In this document: piece after piece, positions 47,151 through 56,235 of the stretch
How positions within the stretch are numbered: the stretch's first letter is position 1
Layout: every line of letters starts with the position of its first letter
Source of the DNA: Dyella sp. AtDHG13
GTDB lineage: Bacteria > Pseudomonadota > Gammaproteobacteria > Xanthomonadales > Rhodanobacteraceae
Assembly (NCBI RefSeq): GCF_003201105.1
Contig: NZ_QICJ01000001.1
Span: 62,001 to 126,000, forward strand
Direction of reading: 5' to 3'
Length of the DNA: 64,000 nt
Notes under the pieces: model-generated
The model's database searches: none
Seen by the model: only the letters and a program-made list of their open reading frames with translations
Told to the model about the DNA's origin: nothing
Made by a program: the position numbers and the translations under genes

Positions 47151-48013
47151 GTACGCACGACCACGACAACGACGCGCTGCCGGGCGACGACGAGCTGAAG
47201 GCGCTCTACCGGAGCCTGCCACGCAAGGAGCCGTCGCCCGAGCTGGATCGCGCGGTGAAGCGCGCGGCCGCGGAGGCCGTGCGCGCCACGCCCCGGCGTG
47301 GACCCGTGCGCTGGCCCATCGCCGTGGCCAGCGTCGCCATGGTCGTGGTCGCCGCCGGGTTGGGCTGGCGCATGCTGCAGCAACCCTCGAGCGTGCCGCA
47401 GATCACCAGCGCGAGCCGCGTGCCGACAAGCGCGGCGCCTGCTTCCCCGTCCATGGCGCCACCGCCGCCGGCACCGGCAATCGCTGCCGCTCCCCAGCCA
47501 CTGGCTCCGCCGCCTACCGAGACGGCCAGGAGCGCTCCGTCGCCGCAGCTGGAGCGCGAGAACATCCGCTCCGCCATGAAACCCAAGGTGGTGGCGCAAG
47601 CGGCCCCGCATGTCGCATCGCCGGCCGGCACGCAAGCCCCCGCGCCCGTGCCGGCCATGACGGAGGAAAGCATCGTCGCGGCACCTGCACCGCCGGCGCC
47701 AGTTGCCCCGATCCAGGCGGCGCCAGCGCCTGATGTGGCCGCCGACTCGGCATCGGCAGGCGGCACAACCGAACACCAGAGCTATCGTGCCGCCGCCATG
47801 AAGGCCATGGCGGCACCCGCGCCCATGGCTGCGTCGGACGCGACGGCGTCCCGTGCCTCGGATACGCCGTCGCAGGAGCTGGACAAGATCCGCCAGCTTT
47901 TCGCCTTGCAGCGTCGCGACGAGGGCTTGAAGCGGCTCGCGGCCTTCCGCAAGGCCCATCCGGACATCGCCCTGCCCGACGATCTGCGTGCCCAGCTGCC
48001 CGATCATGAGTGA
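47147..48013 (+). CDS. Single-span membrane protein, probable anti-sigma partner
   Basis: 288 aa. Acidic N-terminal cytoplasmic part (about 1-53), one membrane helix (WPIAVASVAMVVVAAGLGW), then a long periplasmic Pro/Ala-rich linker (about 80-235) and a short C-terminal helical segment (ELDKIRQLFALQRRDEGLKR). It lacks the HxxxCxxC zinc motif of classical anti-sigma factors. Position right after an ECF sigma gene is the main evidence for the role. Confidence 0.6.
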   Translation: MSTHDHDNDALPGDDELKALYRSLPRKEPSPELDRAVKRAAAEAVRATPRRGPVRWPIAVASVAMVVVAAGLGWRMLQQPSSVPQITSASRVPTSAAPASPSMAPPPPAPAIAAAPQPLAPPPTETARSAPSPQLERENIRSAMKPKVVAQAAPHVASPAGTQAPAPVPAMTEESIVAAPAPPAPVAPIQAAPAPDVAADSASAGGTTEHQSYRAAAMKAMAAPAPMAASDATASRASDTPSQELDKIRQLFALQRRDEGLKRLAAFRKAHPDIALPDDLRAQLPDHE

Positions 48014-48602
48014 CATGCTGCACAGCCTCGCCATCGCCTGCCAGCATGCCGAGGAGATCAAGAAGAGCCGCTTCCTCGCCCAGGCCGCCCCGGTGCAGAC
48101 ACCCGAGCAGGCGCTGGCCTTCGTGCGGCAGGTGAGCGACCCGGCCGCCACGCACAATTGCTGGGCCTATCGCATCGGCCAGGACTACCGCTTCAACGAC
48201 GATGGCGAACCCGGCGGCACGGCGGGGCGCCCCATCCTGCAAGCCATCGAAGGCCAGGGCATCGACCGTGCCGTGGTGGTGGTGACGCGCTGGTACGGCG
48301 GCATCAAGCTCGGCGCGGGCGGACTGGTGCGCGCCTACGGCGGCACTGCGGCGGAATGCCTGCGACGCGCCGAACGCGTACCCATCGTCGCCATGGCGCG
48401 GCTGGGCTTGCGTTGCGATTTCGCCGAACTCGCCCTGCTGAAGGCTCGGCTGCGCGAACTGGACGCCGAGATCGCGCGCGAAGACTTTGGCGCCGAGGGC
48501 GTGGAGCTCGAGATCCAGTTGCCGGCGCACCGCGTGGACGAAGCCCAGGCCCGCGTCACCGACATCAGCCGCGGCCGGCACATGGCCCGGCGGCTGGATT
48601 GA
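48006..48602 (+). CDS. YigZ/IMPACT family protein
   Basis: 198 aa, starting 8 nt before the upstream stop codon. N-terminal UPF0029 domain with KKSRFLAQAAPV, SDPAATHNCWAYRIG, DDGEPGGTAGRPIL and VVVVTRWYGGIKLGAGGLVRAY; C-terminal DUF1949-like domain. Possibly a translation- or RNA-related factor by analogy with eukaryotic IMPACT; enzymatic role not established. Confidence 0.93.
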   Translation: MSDMLHSLAIACQHAEEIKKSRFLAQAAPVQTPEQALAFVRQVSDPAATHNCWAYRIGQDYRFNDDGEPGGTAGRPILQAIEGQGIDRAVVVVTRWYGGIKLGAGGLVRAYGGTAAECLRRAERVPIVAMARLGLRCDFAELALLKARLRELDAEIAREDFGAEGVELEIQLPAHRVDEAQARVTDISRGRHMARRLD

Positions 48603-48707
48603 ATCGCTCCCGATCCGCCCCACCTTGATCACGTTGCACGCTCCCCGCCGGCCGGCAAAACCCCGGAGAATGAGGCAGGGAACCCCTTCCATTGCACGCG
48701 AGAGCCC

Positions 48708-50477
48708 ATGAGCGATACCGCCGCCCCGCCCCGTCCCGCTCGCCGCATCGGCGCGCTCGCGCGCCTCTGGCCTTTCGTCAAACCCCATCGTTCACTCGCG
48801 CTGGGCTGGCTGGTGTTCCTGGCCATCTCCTCCACGGCCACGCTCGTGTTGCCGATGGCGGTGCGGCACATGATCGACCAGGGCTTCGTCCATTCCAGCG
48901 CAGCGGCCATCAACACCACCTTCCTCGGCCTGTTCGGCGTGGCGCTGGTGATGGCCTTCGCCACGGCGGCGCGCTACTACTGCATCACCTTGCTGGGCGA
49001 GCGCGCCCTGGCGTCGCTGCGCTCGAAGCTCTACGCGCACGTGATCCGGCTCGACGTGGGCTTCTTCGAGCGCAGCCGCGTCGGTGAACTGATCTCGCGC
49101 CTGGGCACCGACACCGAGGTGATCCAGGCGCTGCTCGGCTCGGGCATCTCGGTCGCGCTGCGCAGCGCGGTGATGCTGCTGGGCGCCACCGCCATGATGA
49201 TCTGGACCAGTCCGCGCCTGGCCGGGCTGACGGCGCTGGTGATTCCCGCGGTGATGCTACCGATCCTCCTGTTCGGCCGCCGCGTGCAGAAACTGTCGCG
49301 CGCCAGCCAGGACCGCCTCGCCGACACCGCCGCCATCGCCAACGAAACCCTCAACGCCGCGCAAGCCGTGAAGGCCTATGCGCGCGAGGACATCGAAAGC
49401 ACGCGCTACGCCAGCGCCATCACCCGCGCGCTCGCCACCGCGCGCAAGCGCATTGGCATGCGCTCCATGCTCACCGCCACGGTGATCGTGCTGTTCTTTG
49501 GCGCCATCACCCTGGTGCTGTGGGCCGGCGCGCGCGACGTCATCGCCGGCACGCTGGGCGCGGGCGTGCTGGGCCAGTTCGTGCTGTACGCCATCTTCGC
49601 CGCCGGCTCGCTGGCCGGTCTTTCGGAAGTATGGGGCGACGTGCTGCGCGCGGCGGGCGCCATGGAACGCATCGGCGAACTGTTCGAGGAGCGCGCGGAC
49701 ATCACCAGCCCGGCCACACCGACGCCGCTGCCCAAACCCGTGCAGGGCGAGCTGCGCTTCGAGAAGCTGGGCTTCCACTATCCAACGCGCCCCGACAGCC
49801 CGGCGCTGTACGACTTCGACCTGACCATCCATCCCGGCGAAACGGTGGCGTTGGTCGGTCCTTCCGGCGCCGGCAAGAGCACCGTGTTCGCCCTGCTGCT
49901 GCGCTTCTACGATCCGCAGACCGGCCGCATCACGCTGGACGGCGTCGACCTGCGCGCGCTCACGCTGCCGGAACTGCGCGGCGCCATCGCGCTGGTACCG
50001 CAGGAAACGGTGATCTTCGGCGGCACCGCTGCCGACAACATCCGTTTCGGCCGCCAGGATGCAGACGACGACGAAGTGCGCGACGCCGCGCGCGCCGCGG
50101 AGGCGCACGACTTCATCAGCGCCATGAGCAAGGGTTACGACGAGGAACTGGGCGAGCGTGGCGTGCGCCTTTCCGGCGGACAACGGCAACGCATCGCCAT
50201 CGCCCGCGCCATTCTTCGCGACGCACCCCTGCTGCTGCTGGACGAAGCCACCTCCGCGCTGGACGCGCAATCGGAAGCGGCCATCCAGCAAGCGCTGGAG
50301 CGTCTCGAGAAAGGCCGCACCACCCTGGTGATCGCCCACCGCCTCGCCACTGTGCAGCGCGCCGACCGCATCGTGGTGATGGACGGCGGCCGCATCGTCG
50401 CGCAGGGCACGCACCAAAGCCTGTTGGCCGAAGGCGGGCTCTATGCGGAACTGGCGAGGCTGCAGTTCACCGCCTGA
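48708..50477 (+). CDS. ABC exporter, fused permease and ATPase (MsbA/lipid-exporter type)
   Basis: 589 aa. Six membrane helices in residues 25-305; nucleotide-binding domain with Walker A VGPSGAGKST, signature LSGGQRQRIAIARAIL, Walker B LLLLDEATSALD and switch AHRLATV. Half-transporter that works as a homodimer. MsbA-like exporters move lipids, peptides or drugs; the substrate cannot be read from sequence. Confidence 0.93.
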   Translation: MSDTAAPPRPARRIGALARLWPFVKPHRSLALGWLVFLAISSTATLVLPMAVRHMIDQGFVHSSAAAINTTFLGLFGVALVMAFATAARYYCITLLGERALASLRSKLYAHVIRLDVGFFERSRVGELISRLGTDTEVIQALLGSGISVALRSAVMLLGATAMMIWTSPRLAGLTALVIPAVMLPILLFGRRVQKLSRASQDRLADTAAIANETLNAAQAVKAYAREDIESTRYASAITRALATARKRIGMRSMLTATVIVLFFGAITLVLWAGARDVIAGTLGAGVLGQFVLYAIFAAGSLAGLSEVWGDVLRAAGAMERIGELFEERADITSPATPTPLPKPVQGELRFEKLGFHYPTRPDSPALYDFDLTIHPGETVALVGPSGAGKSTVFALLLRFYDPQTGRITLDGVDLRALTLPELRGAIALVPQETVIFGGTAADNIRFGRQDADDDEVRDAARAAEAHDFISAMSKGYDEELGERGVRLSGGQRQRIAIARAILRDAPLLLLDEATSALDAQSEAAIQQALERLEKGRTTLVIAHRLATVQRADRIVVMDGGRIVAQGTHQSLLAEGGLYAELARLQFTA

Positions 50478-50504
50478 GGCTTGATGCAGGGAGCACGCCG
50501 CCGA

Positions 50505-51239
50505 TCAGGGCGGCGATGCCAAGGCCGTCGCCAGTGCACGCACTTCTTGTTCGTCGGTGCGGATTTCGCCACCGGCCATATCGGTGAGCAAAGGGTTGGT
50601 CCATTGCATGCCCGAGGCATGGACCGCCTTGGCGGAGGCGTGGAACTCCGTCGCTCCGGTCGTGCGGACAAGATCCGCAAGGTTCGAGGCTTGAATGCCT
50701 GCGCCCGGCATCACCGCGATGCGCCCTGCCGCCTGCACCACCAGGCGGCGGATCGACTCCGCTCCCGTGATGGCGGACGCCGCGCCGCCCGAGGTCAGCA
50801 CGCGCTCCGCACCCAGCGAAATGACATCCTCCAGCGCCTGCGGCAGGTCGCGCGTCATGTCGAAGGCGCGATGGAACGTCATGCCCATGCCGCCCGCTGC
50901 GGCCAGCAAAGGCTGGCAACGCGCCACGTCGACGCGACCGTCGGCATCGAGCACGCCGAACACCACGCCATCGCAACCGATCGAGAGGCAGGTCTCGATG
51001 TCCTGCTGCATGGTGGCCAGCTCGTCGTCGCTGTAGAGAAAATCCCCGGCCCGCGGACGGATAAGCACGTAGACCGGAATGCTCAGCCGTTCGCGCACGC
51101 GTGCGATCTGCGCGGCAGACGGGGTGAGCCCGCCCAGTTCCAGCCCGGTGCACAGCTCCACGCGATCCGCTCCGCCCGCTTGCGCCGCCAGGGCGGAAGC
51201 CAGCGAGTTGGCGGCGATCTCGAGCAGCGGGCGCGCCAT
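50505..51239 (-). CDS. cutC: CutC family protein
   Basis: 244 aa from 51239; its ATG overlaps the upstream stop by one base (TGATG). TIM-barrel motifs VELCTGLELGGLTPS, VLIRPRAGDFLYSD, GMTFHRAFDM and LTSGGAAS. Called a copper-homeostasis protein from E. coli genetics, but that role has been disputed, so metal function should not be assumed. Confidence 0.93.
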   Translation of the reverse strand: MARPLLEIAANSLASALAAQAGGADRVELCTGLELGGLTPSAAQIARVRERLSIPVYVLIRPRAGDFLYSDDELATMQQDIETCLSIGCDGVVFGVLDADGRVDVARCQPLLAAAGGMGMTFHRAFDMTRDLPQALEDVISLGAERVLTSGGAASAITGAESIRRLVVQAAGRIAVMPGAGIQASNLADLVRTTGATEFHASAKAVHASGMQWTNPLLTDMAGGEIRTDEQEVRALATALASPP

Positions 51240-52267
51240 CAGTACACGCTCTTGGAGGGCAGCAGGCCGTCCTGCTTCTTCGCATCGCACACGGCGTACG
51301 AGAAGCCGGGCTGGATGGCGAAGGCGCCGACCTCGCCGTGGCGGTTCATCGCGAGGAAACCCACCTGCAGATCCTTCGATGCGGCGGGACGGCGCTTGAC
51401 GATGCGCATCACTGCCTCGTGGCAGGCATCCTGCGGCGAGCGGCCCTGCCGCATCAGCTCCACCACCAGGAAACTGCCGACGTTGCGGATCACTTCCTCG
51501 CCCACGCCGGTGGACGTGGCGGCGCCAACGTCGCCATCCACGTACAGGCCAGCGCCAATGATCGGGCTATCGCCGACGCGGCCGCGCATCTTCCACGCCA
51601 TGCCGCTGGTCGTGCAGGCGCCCGCCAGCCGGCCGTTGGCATCGATGGCGAGCATGCCGATGGTGTCGTGGTTGTCCTTGCCGCCCGGCAGGCCGGTCTT
51701 GCCGTAGTCCTTCACTTCGCTGTTGGCGGTGGGCTGGTAGTGCGCGGTCTTGAGCCACTCCTTCCATGCCGCTTCGGATTCGGGCGTGAGCAGGTCTTCT
51801 TTCTTGAAGCCCTGTTCCAGCGCAAATTGCAGCGCGCCATCGCCCACCAGCAACACGTGTGGCGTGCGCTCCATGACGCGTCGCGCCACCTGGATCGGAT
51901 GGGCGATGTGCTCCAGTGCCGCCACGGCGCCGCAGCTGCCATCGGCGTCCATGATGCTGGCGTCCAGCGAAACATGCCCGTCGCGATCCGGATAACCCGC
52001 GCGGCCCACGCTGTGATTCTTGAGGTCGGCCTCCGGGATCATCACGCCCGCTTCCACCGCGTCCAGCGAACGGCCGCCCTTGGACAGCACGCCCCATGCC
52101 GCCTGGTTGGCGGCCACGCCGAAGTCCCAGGTCGACACCACGCGCGGCATCGTTCCGCCGCCACGCACGGCAGCCTTGGTGTCCGCCATCGCATTGGCCC
52201 CACCGGCCAACGCCACCGCCGAAGCACCCAGCAGGGACGCTTTCAGAAAATCTCTACGATCCGCCAT
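51239..52267 (-). CDS. N4-(beta-N-acetylglucosaminyl)-L-asparaginase family amidase, Tat-exported
   Basis: 342 aa from 52267, with GGGAGAGGG before the ATG. The N-terminus has the twin-arginine motif RRDFLKASLLGASAVALAGG, so it is exported folded. N-terminal-nucleophile hydrolase: autocleavage site HDTIGMLAID exposes the catalytic Thr; GRVGDSPIIGAGLYVD is the substrate region. Aspartylglucosaminidases split GlcNAc-Asn; bacterial members may also act on isoaspartyl peptides. Confidence 0.9.
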   Translation of the reverse strand: MADRRDFLKASLLGASAVALAGGANAMADTKAAVRGGGTMPRVVSTWDFGVAANQAAWGVLSKGGRSLDAVEAGVMIPEADLKNHSVGRAGYPDRDGHVSLDASIMDADGSCGAVAALEHIAHPIQVARRVMERTPHVLLVGDGALQFALEQGFKKEDLLTPESEAAWKEWLKTAHYQPTANSEVKDYGKTGLPGGKDNHDTIGMLAIDANGRLAGACTTSGMAWKMRGRVGDSPIIGAGLYVDGDVGAATSTGVGEEVIRNVGSFLVVELMRQGRSPQDACHEAVMRIVKRRPAASKDLQVGFLAMNRHGEVGAFAIQPGFSYAVCDAKKQDGLLPSKSVY

Positions 52268-52280
52268 CGTGCCCTCTCCC

Positions 52281-52322
52281 AAAGAAAGAAGCCCCGCGCC
52301 TTGCGACGCGGGGCTTCTTCTA
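52281..52322 (-). terminator. Intrinsic terminator after the cold-shock gene
   Basis: Read on the minus strand, a 13-bp stem AAGAAGCCCCGCG/CGCGGGGCTTCTT (52286-52298 with 52307-52319), 8-nt loop, then TCTTT. A smaller hairpin CCGGCG/CGCCGG at 52332-52347 precedes it. Confidence 0.85.
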
Positions 52323-52357
52323 CATCGATGACCGGCGCAAGCGCCGGCTCGCCGAAA

Positions 52358-52564
52358 TCAACCAGCGATCTCGACGCCCGAAGCCTGGGCACCCTTGGGA
52401 CCCGTGGTGACTTCGAACTTCACGCGCTGACCTTCCTGCAGGCTGCGAAAGCCCTTGGCGTTGATCGCCGAAAAGTGGACGAACACGTCCTCCCCACCGT
52501 CCTCAGGCGCGATGAAGCCGAAACCCTTGGCGTCGTTGAACCACTTGACCGTACCGAAACGCAT
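52358..52564 (-). CDS. Cold-shock domain protein, CspA family
   Basis: 68 aa, start at 52564. RNP1 KGFGFI and RNP2 DVFVHF, the RNA/DNA-binding strands of the cold-shock beta-barrel. An RNA chaperone that melts secondary structure; some family members are constitutive. It has a leader of about 90 nt after the candidate promoter and its own terminator. Confidence 0.95.
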   Translation of the reverse strand: MRFGTVKWFNDAKGFGFIAPEDGGEDVFVHFSAINAKGFRSLQEGQRVKFEVTTGPKGAQASGVEIAG

Positions 52565-52654
52565 TGCGTGAACCTCTGAATCATGGACTGGATGCACCAC
52601 GGTATAGCGCTGAATCACCTTGACCCCTTGGTCCGCCGCCCCTGGCACCGGAGA

Positions 52655-52684
52655 AGTATCAACATGTTTTATGCCAAAGCGCAA
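52655..52684 (-). promoter_or_regulatory. Candidate promoter of the cold-shock gene
   Basis: On the minus strand TTGCGC, an 18-bp spacer and GATACT, about 90 nt before the start codon. This leaves an untranslated leader like those of cspA-type genes. Matches are partial (4 of 6 and 4 of 6). Confidence 0.4.
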
Positions 52685-52725
52685 TACGGCGGATGCCCTG
52701 GCACGTTAAAACCCCTACCGGCTGC

Positions 52726-53469
52726 TCAGCTTTTGAGCAAAACACCGAGGATGCGCGGCACTTCGGCGGTGGCCGCGGCCAGATGGGCGAAGATTTCCTC
52801 GATGCTGATTTCCGCCTCGTCTCCGCAGCCGGCGGCGAAGTTGGCCACCAGCGCAAGGCAGGCGTAATCCATCTCCAGCTCACGGGCGAGCACGGCCTCG
52901 GGCATGCCGGTCATGCCGACCAGGTCGCAGCCGTCGCGCTTCATGCGGGCGATTTCCGCACGTGTTTCCAGGCGCGGGCCCTGCGTGGCGCCGTAGCAAC
53001 CGCCGTCAACGACGGCGATGCCGGCCTTGCCGGCGGCAGCGATCAGCTCGCGCCGCAGCGATTCGGTGTAGGGCTCGCTGAAATCGATATGGCGGACTTC
53101 GGCGCCCTCCACGTCGCAAAAACTCGTGTAGCGGCCATGGGTGTAGTCGATGACCTGATCCGGCACCACGATGACGCGTGGGCCCATGTCGCCGCGGATG
53201 CCGCCCACGGCGTTCACGCCGACCACCTTGCGCGCACCCAGTGAGTGCAGCGCCCACAGGTTGGCGCGATAGTTCACACGGTGCGGCGGGATGGTGTGGC
53301 TCTCGCCATGACGCGCGAGGAAGGCCACCTTGCGGCCGGCGAAGTCGCCGGTCACCACGTCGCCCGATGCCGGCCCATATGGGGTGTCGAGGGCATGGCG
53401 CGAAGTGTTCTCGAGCCCGGGGAAGTTGTACAAGCCGCTGCCGCCGATGACGGCCAGGTCGATGCTCAC
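52726..53469 (-). CDS. S-methyl-5'-thioinosine phosphorylase (MTAP/PNP family)
   Basis: 247 aa from a GTG at 53469, with CAGGAA upstream; the longer frame to 53715 is not supported. Phosphorylase motifs VIGGSGLY, RHGESHTIPPHRVNYRANL, GVNAVGGIRGD, and GPRLETRAEIARMKRDG with VGMTGMPEAVLAREL. Xanthomonad and pseudomonad members of this branch split methylthioinosine rather than methylthioadenosine; that subgroup assignment is by family knowledge, so MTAP activity is the alternative. Confidence 0.85.
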   Translation of the reverse strand: MSIDLAVIGGSGLYNFPGLENTSRHALDTPYGPASGDVVTGDFAGRKVAFLARHGESHTIPPHRVNYRANLWALHSLGARKVVGVNAVGGIRGDMGPRVIVVPDQVIDYTHGRYTSFCDVEGAEVRHIDFSEPYTESLRRELIAAAGKAGIAVVDGGCYGATQGPRLETRAEIARMKRDGCDLVGMTGMPEAVLARELEMDYACLALVANFAAGCGDEAEISIEEIFAHLAAATAEVPRILGVLLKS

Positions 53470-53488
53470 GATGCGTTCCTGTCTGGAT

Positions 53489-54049
53489 TCAAAAGTCTTT
53501 GATGGAGGCGGCCAGCCGCTCGGCGAAGCTCTGCAGATGGCGGCCCAGCGCCTCCCGCGTGCGGTCGTCGGCGAGGCGGCCATCGATGATCTTGGTATGC
53601 GCCTGGAACACCAGCACGTCGCCCTGCGGTTCGGTGCGGGCGCCTGCCCTGCGCAGCACGAGGCGAAGCTGGTCCTGCGCTCGCACCGTGCCGGTGATGC
53701 CTGGGCTTGCGCCAACGATGCAGATGGTCTTGCCCGTGAGCGCCGCCACCTTGCCCGCCTTGCCCGCGCGCGAGGCCCAGTCCACGGCGTTCTTCAGCAC
53801 ACCGGTGATGCCGCCGTTGTACTCGGGACAGGCGAACAGCAGGCCATCCGCGCGCTCGATGGCCTGCTTGAACTCCACGACGGGTGCGGGATCACCCTGC
53901 TCTTCCACGTCCTGGTTGAACAACGGCAGGTCGTGCAGGCGATGGATGATGATGTTCATCCCCGCCGGCGCCAGTTCCTGCGCCGCATGCAGCAGCGCGG
54001 TATTGAACGAAGCCTGCCGCAGGCTGCCGGAAATCCCCAGAACGTTCAT
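53489..54049 (-). CDS. NADPH-dependent FMN reductase (ChrR/YieF-like)
   Basis: 186 aa. Flavodoxin-like fold with the FMN-phosphate loop GISGSLRQASFN and the isoalloxazine loop CPEYNGGITGVLKNAVDW. Homologues reduce quinones, chromate and azo dyes; the physiological role is probably quinone or flavin reduction against oxidative stress. Confidence 0.9.
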   Translation of the reverse strand: MNVLGISGSLRQASFNTALLHAAQELAPAGMNIIIHRLHDLPLFNQDVEEQGDPAPVVEFKQAIERADGLLFACPEYNGGITGVLKNAVDWASRAGKAGKVAALTGKTICIVGASPGITGTVRAQDQLRLVLRRAGARTEPQGDVLVFQAHTKIIDGRLADDRTREALGRHLQSFAERLAASIKDF

Positions 54050-54090
54050 TGCTCACTCCCGTAGCGCCCCGCCTCGAGGGAAGCGCGATG

Positions 54091-54639
54091 TCACTTCAGC
54101 GCATAGATGCCCGGCAGGTTGCGACCCTGCTCGTGATAGTCCATGCCAAAACCGAACACGTAGCGATCCGGCAGCTCGACGCCGTTGAAGTCGGACGCGA
54201 TGCCATCCACCAGCCGGTCGTGCTGCTTGGTGCAGAGGCTGGCGATCAGCACGCGGCGCGCGCTGCGGCGCAGGCAGTCGTCGCGCACGGCCTTGAGGGT
54301 GTGGCCTTCGTCCAGGATGTCGTCCACCAACAACACGGTTCGGCCGGTGAGGTCGACGGCCGGCTCGCGCAGCCAGTGCAGCTCGCTGCCCGAGGTGGCG
54401 CCGCGGTAACGCGTGGCGTGCACGTAGTCGAGTTCCACGTCGGTGCGGATGGCCAGCGCCAGCAGACCGGCGAAGATCAGTGCGCCATTCATGACGGTGA
54501 GGAACACCGCCCGTTCGCCATCCAGCGCCGCGTCGATGTCGCGCCCCATGGCAGCGATCACCGATTCTAGCGATGCGCGGTCGAACAACAGGTCGGCGTC
54601 GGCGAGCGCCTTGGCCAGCGAGGGAGAGGATGAAGTCAT
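54091..54639 (-). CDS. hpt: Hypoxanthine-guanine phosphoribosyltransferase
   Basis: 182 aa from 54639. PRPP-binding motif LLVDDILDEGHTL; hood and base region LDYVHATRYRG and ELPDRYVFGFGMDYHEQGRN. Purine-base salvage, which fits hypoxanthine released by the nearby thioinosine phosphorylase. Overlaps nagZ by 4 nt (ATGA). Confidence 0.92.
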   Translation of the reverse strand: MTSSSPSLAKALADADLLFDRASLESVIAAMGRDIDAALDGERAVFLTVMNGALIFAGLLALAIRTDVELDYVHATRYRGATSGSELHWLREPAVDLTGRTVLLVDDILDEGHTLKAVRDDCLRRSARRVLIASLCTKQHDRLVDGIASDFNGVELPDRYVFGFGMDYHEQGRNLPGIYALK

Positions 54640-55658
54640 GCGGATGGGTTTCCTTCCGCGGCATGCAGCGCCGCGATGCGCGCGATGAAACGCTCGCGCT
54701 GGGGATTGTCGTTGAGGCTGTCCCAGGTGGACGCCACCGCGCCACGCAAGGCAGCGATGCGTTCGGGCGCGGCGGCTGCGCGGCCCTGCACGGCGGCGAT
54801 GGCCTCGTCCACTACGTCGGGAAAACAGGCGAGCACCAGATCGCAACCGGCGTCGAGGTGTGCGTGCACCCGTGCAGCCACGCCGCCAGCCGCGCCGGCG
54901 GCCGCCATGCTGATGTCGTCGCTGATCACCGCGCCACCGAAACCCAATTCGCCGCGCAGGATGTCCTTGATCCAACGCGAGGAAAAGCCGGCAGGCTGCG
55001 GATCCACTTCGGGATAGATCACGTGCGCCACCATCACGGCCTCGGCGTGCGCGGCCATGCCTTCGGCGAACGGCACCAGGTCGTCGCGACGGATGATGTC
55101 GAGCGGGCGCGGGTCGATAGCCGTCGCCTTGTGCGTGTCCACCGCCACCGAGCCATGCCCAGGGAAGTGCTTGAGCACCGCCGCCATGCCGCCCAGGTGC
55201 ATGCCGCGCACATAGGCCTGCGAGAGTTCGGCCGTGATGGCCGGGTCGGCATGAAAGGCGCGCTGCCCGATGGCCGCATTGCCGCGCGCCAGATCGACCA
55301 CCGGGGCGAAGCTGAAGTCCACGCCGCTGGCACGCAGCTCGCTGGACATGATCCAGGCGTGCTCCTCCGCCAGGTGGATCGCTTCTTCCGGGTCGCGGTC
55401 GTAAACGGCGCCGATGGTGCACAGTGGCGGCAGGCGCGTATAGCTGTCACGGAAACGCTGGACGGGGCCGCCTTCCTGGTCCACGGCGATGAGCATGTCC
55501 TCGCCGCCCACGTCACGGATATCGTCCACCAGCGCCATCAGCTGATCGCGCGAGCTGTAGTTGCGCGAAAACAGCACCACGCCCGACACGCCCGGCGCCT
55601 TCAGCCACGCGTGCTCCGACGGTGCCAGCGTAGTGCCGGCCAAACCGATCATCAGCAT
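54636..55658 (-). CDS. nagZ: Beta-N-acetylhexosaminidase
   Basis: Cytoplasmic glycoside hydrolase family 3 enzyme removing GlcNAc from recycled muropeptides. 340 aa from 55658, with GGGAGACG before the ATG. Visible are DQEGGPVQRF, the active-site loop KHFPGHGSVAVDTHK (catalytic His) and the nucleophile Asp in VISDDISM. The product pathway feeds cell-wall recycling. Confidence 0.94.
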   Translation of the reverse strand: MLMIGLAGTTLAPSEHAWLKAPGVSGVVLFSRNYSSRDQLMALVDDIRDVGGEDMLIAVDQEGGPVQRFRDSYTRLPPLCTIGAVYDRDPEEAIHLAEEHAWIMSSELRASGVDFSFAPVVDLARGNAAIGQRAFHADPAITAELSQAYVRGMHLGGMAAVLKHFPGHGSVAVDTHKATAIDPRPLDIIRRDDLVPFAEGMAAHAEAVMVAHVIYPEVDPQPAGFSSRWIKDILRGELGFGGAVISDDISMAAAGAAGGVAARVHAHLDAGCDLVLACFPDVVDEAIAAVQGRAAAAPERIAALRGAVASTWDSLNDNPQRERFIARIAALHAAEGNPSA

Positions 55659-56179
55659 GACGATGCGTCTCCCGCGGCCGAACGCTCTTCTTGCGTCCAG
55701 CGCGCATAAGGATGAGCAATGAGGTTGACGTTGTAGTAGCGGGCCAGGTGGCTCACCTCGCGTCCCAGCCACGCGGGGCGCGGAAACGCGGCGTCCGCCG
55801 AAGGCAGCTCGACCTCGGCCACGACCAGCCCGGCGTTCTCGCCAAAGAACTCGTCGATCTCGAACAGCACGCCGTCGACGATCACGTGGTGGCGGATCTT
55901 CTCGACCACGCCGTCGCAAAGATCGGCAAGCATCTGCTCGGCATCCGCGATGGACACGGGGTACTCGAACTCCGCGCGCTCGATGCCCAGCTGCGCGGAC
56001 TTGATGTTCAGCCACGCGCGCTCGCCCGCGCGACGGACACGCACCGAGGCGCGCGCCGTGCCGTCGTGCAGCGCCTGCGCACTCACCAGGTAGCCCTGGG
56101 CGATGCGCTCGCTTTCGCTGACCGCATCGCGCCAGCCATCGTCGCCCAGGAGGAATTTGCGTTCGATCTCAATGCCCAT
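55652..56179 (-). CDS. CYTH domain protein (adenylate cyclase/thiamine-triphosphatase fold)
   Basis: 175 aa from 56179. The ExExK motif EIERKFLL at residues 3-10 is the mark of the triphosphate tunnel enzymes, with later Lys/Arg/Glu clusters RVRRAGERAWLNIK and FEIDEFFGENAGLVVAEVEL lining the tunnel. Likely an inorganic triphosphatase or similar. Overlaps the nagZ start by 7 nt. Confidence 0.9.
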   Translation of the reverse strand: MGIEIERKFLLGDDGWRDAVSESERIAQGYLVSAQALHDGTARASVRVRRAGERAWLNIKSAQLGIERAEFEYPVSIADAEQMLADLCDGVVEKIRHHVIVDGVLFEIDEFFGENAGLVVAEVELPSADAAFPRPAWLGREVSHLARYYNVNLIAHPYARWTQEERSAAGDASSC

Positions 56180-56235
56180 GCTTTGGCCGATGATTGGGGG
56201 ATTGTGTGACGGGGCGGTGAAAGCGGCGGCGCCGC

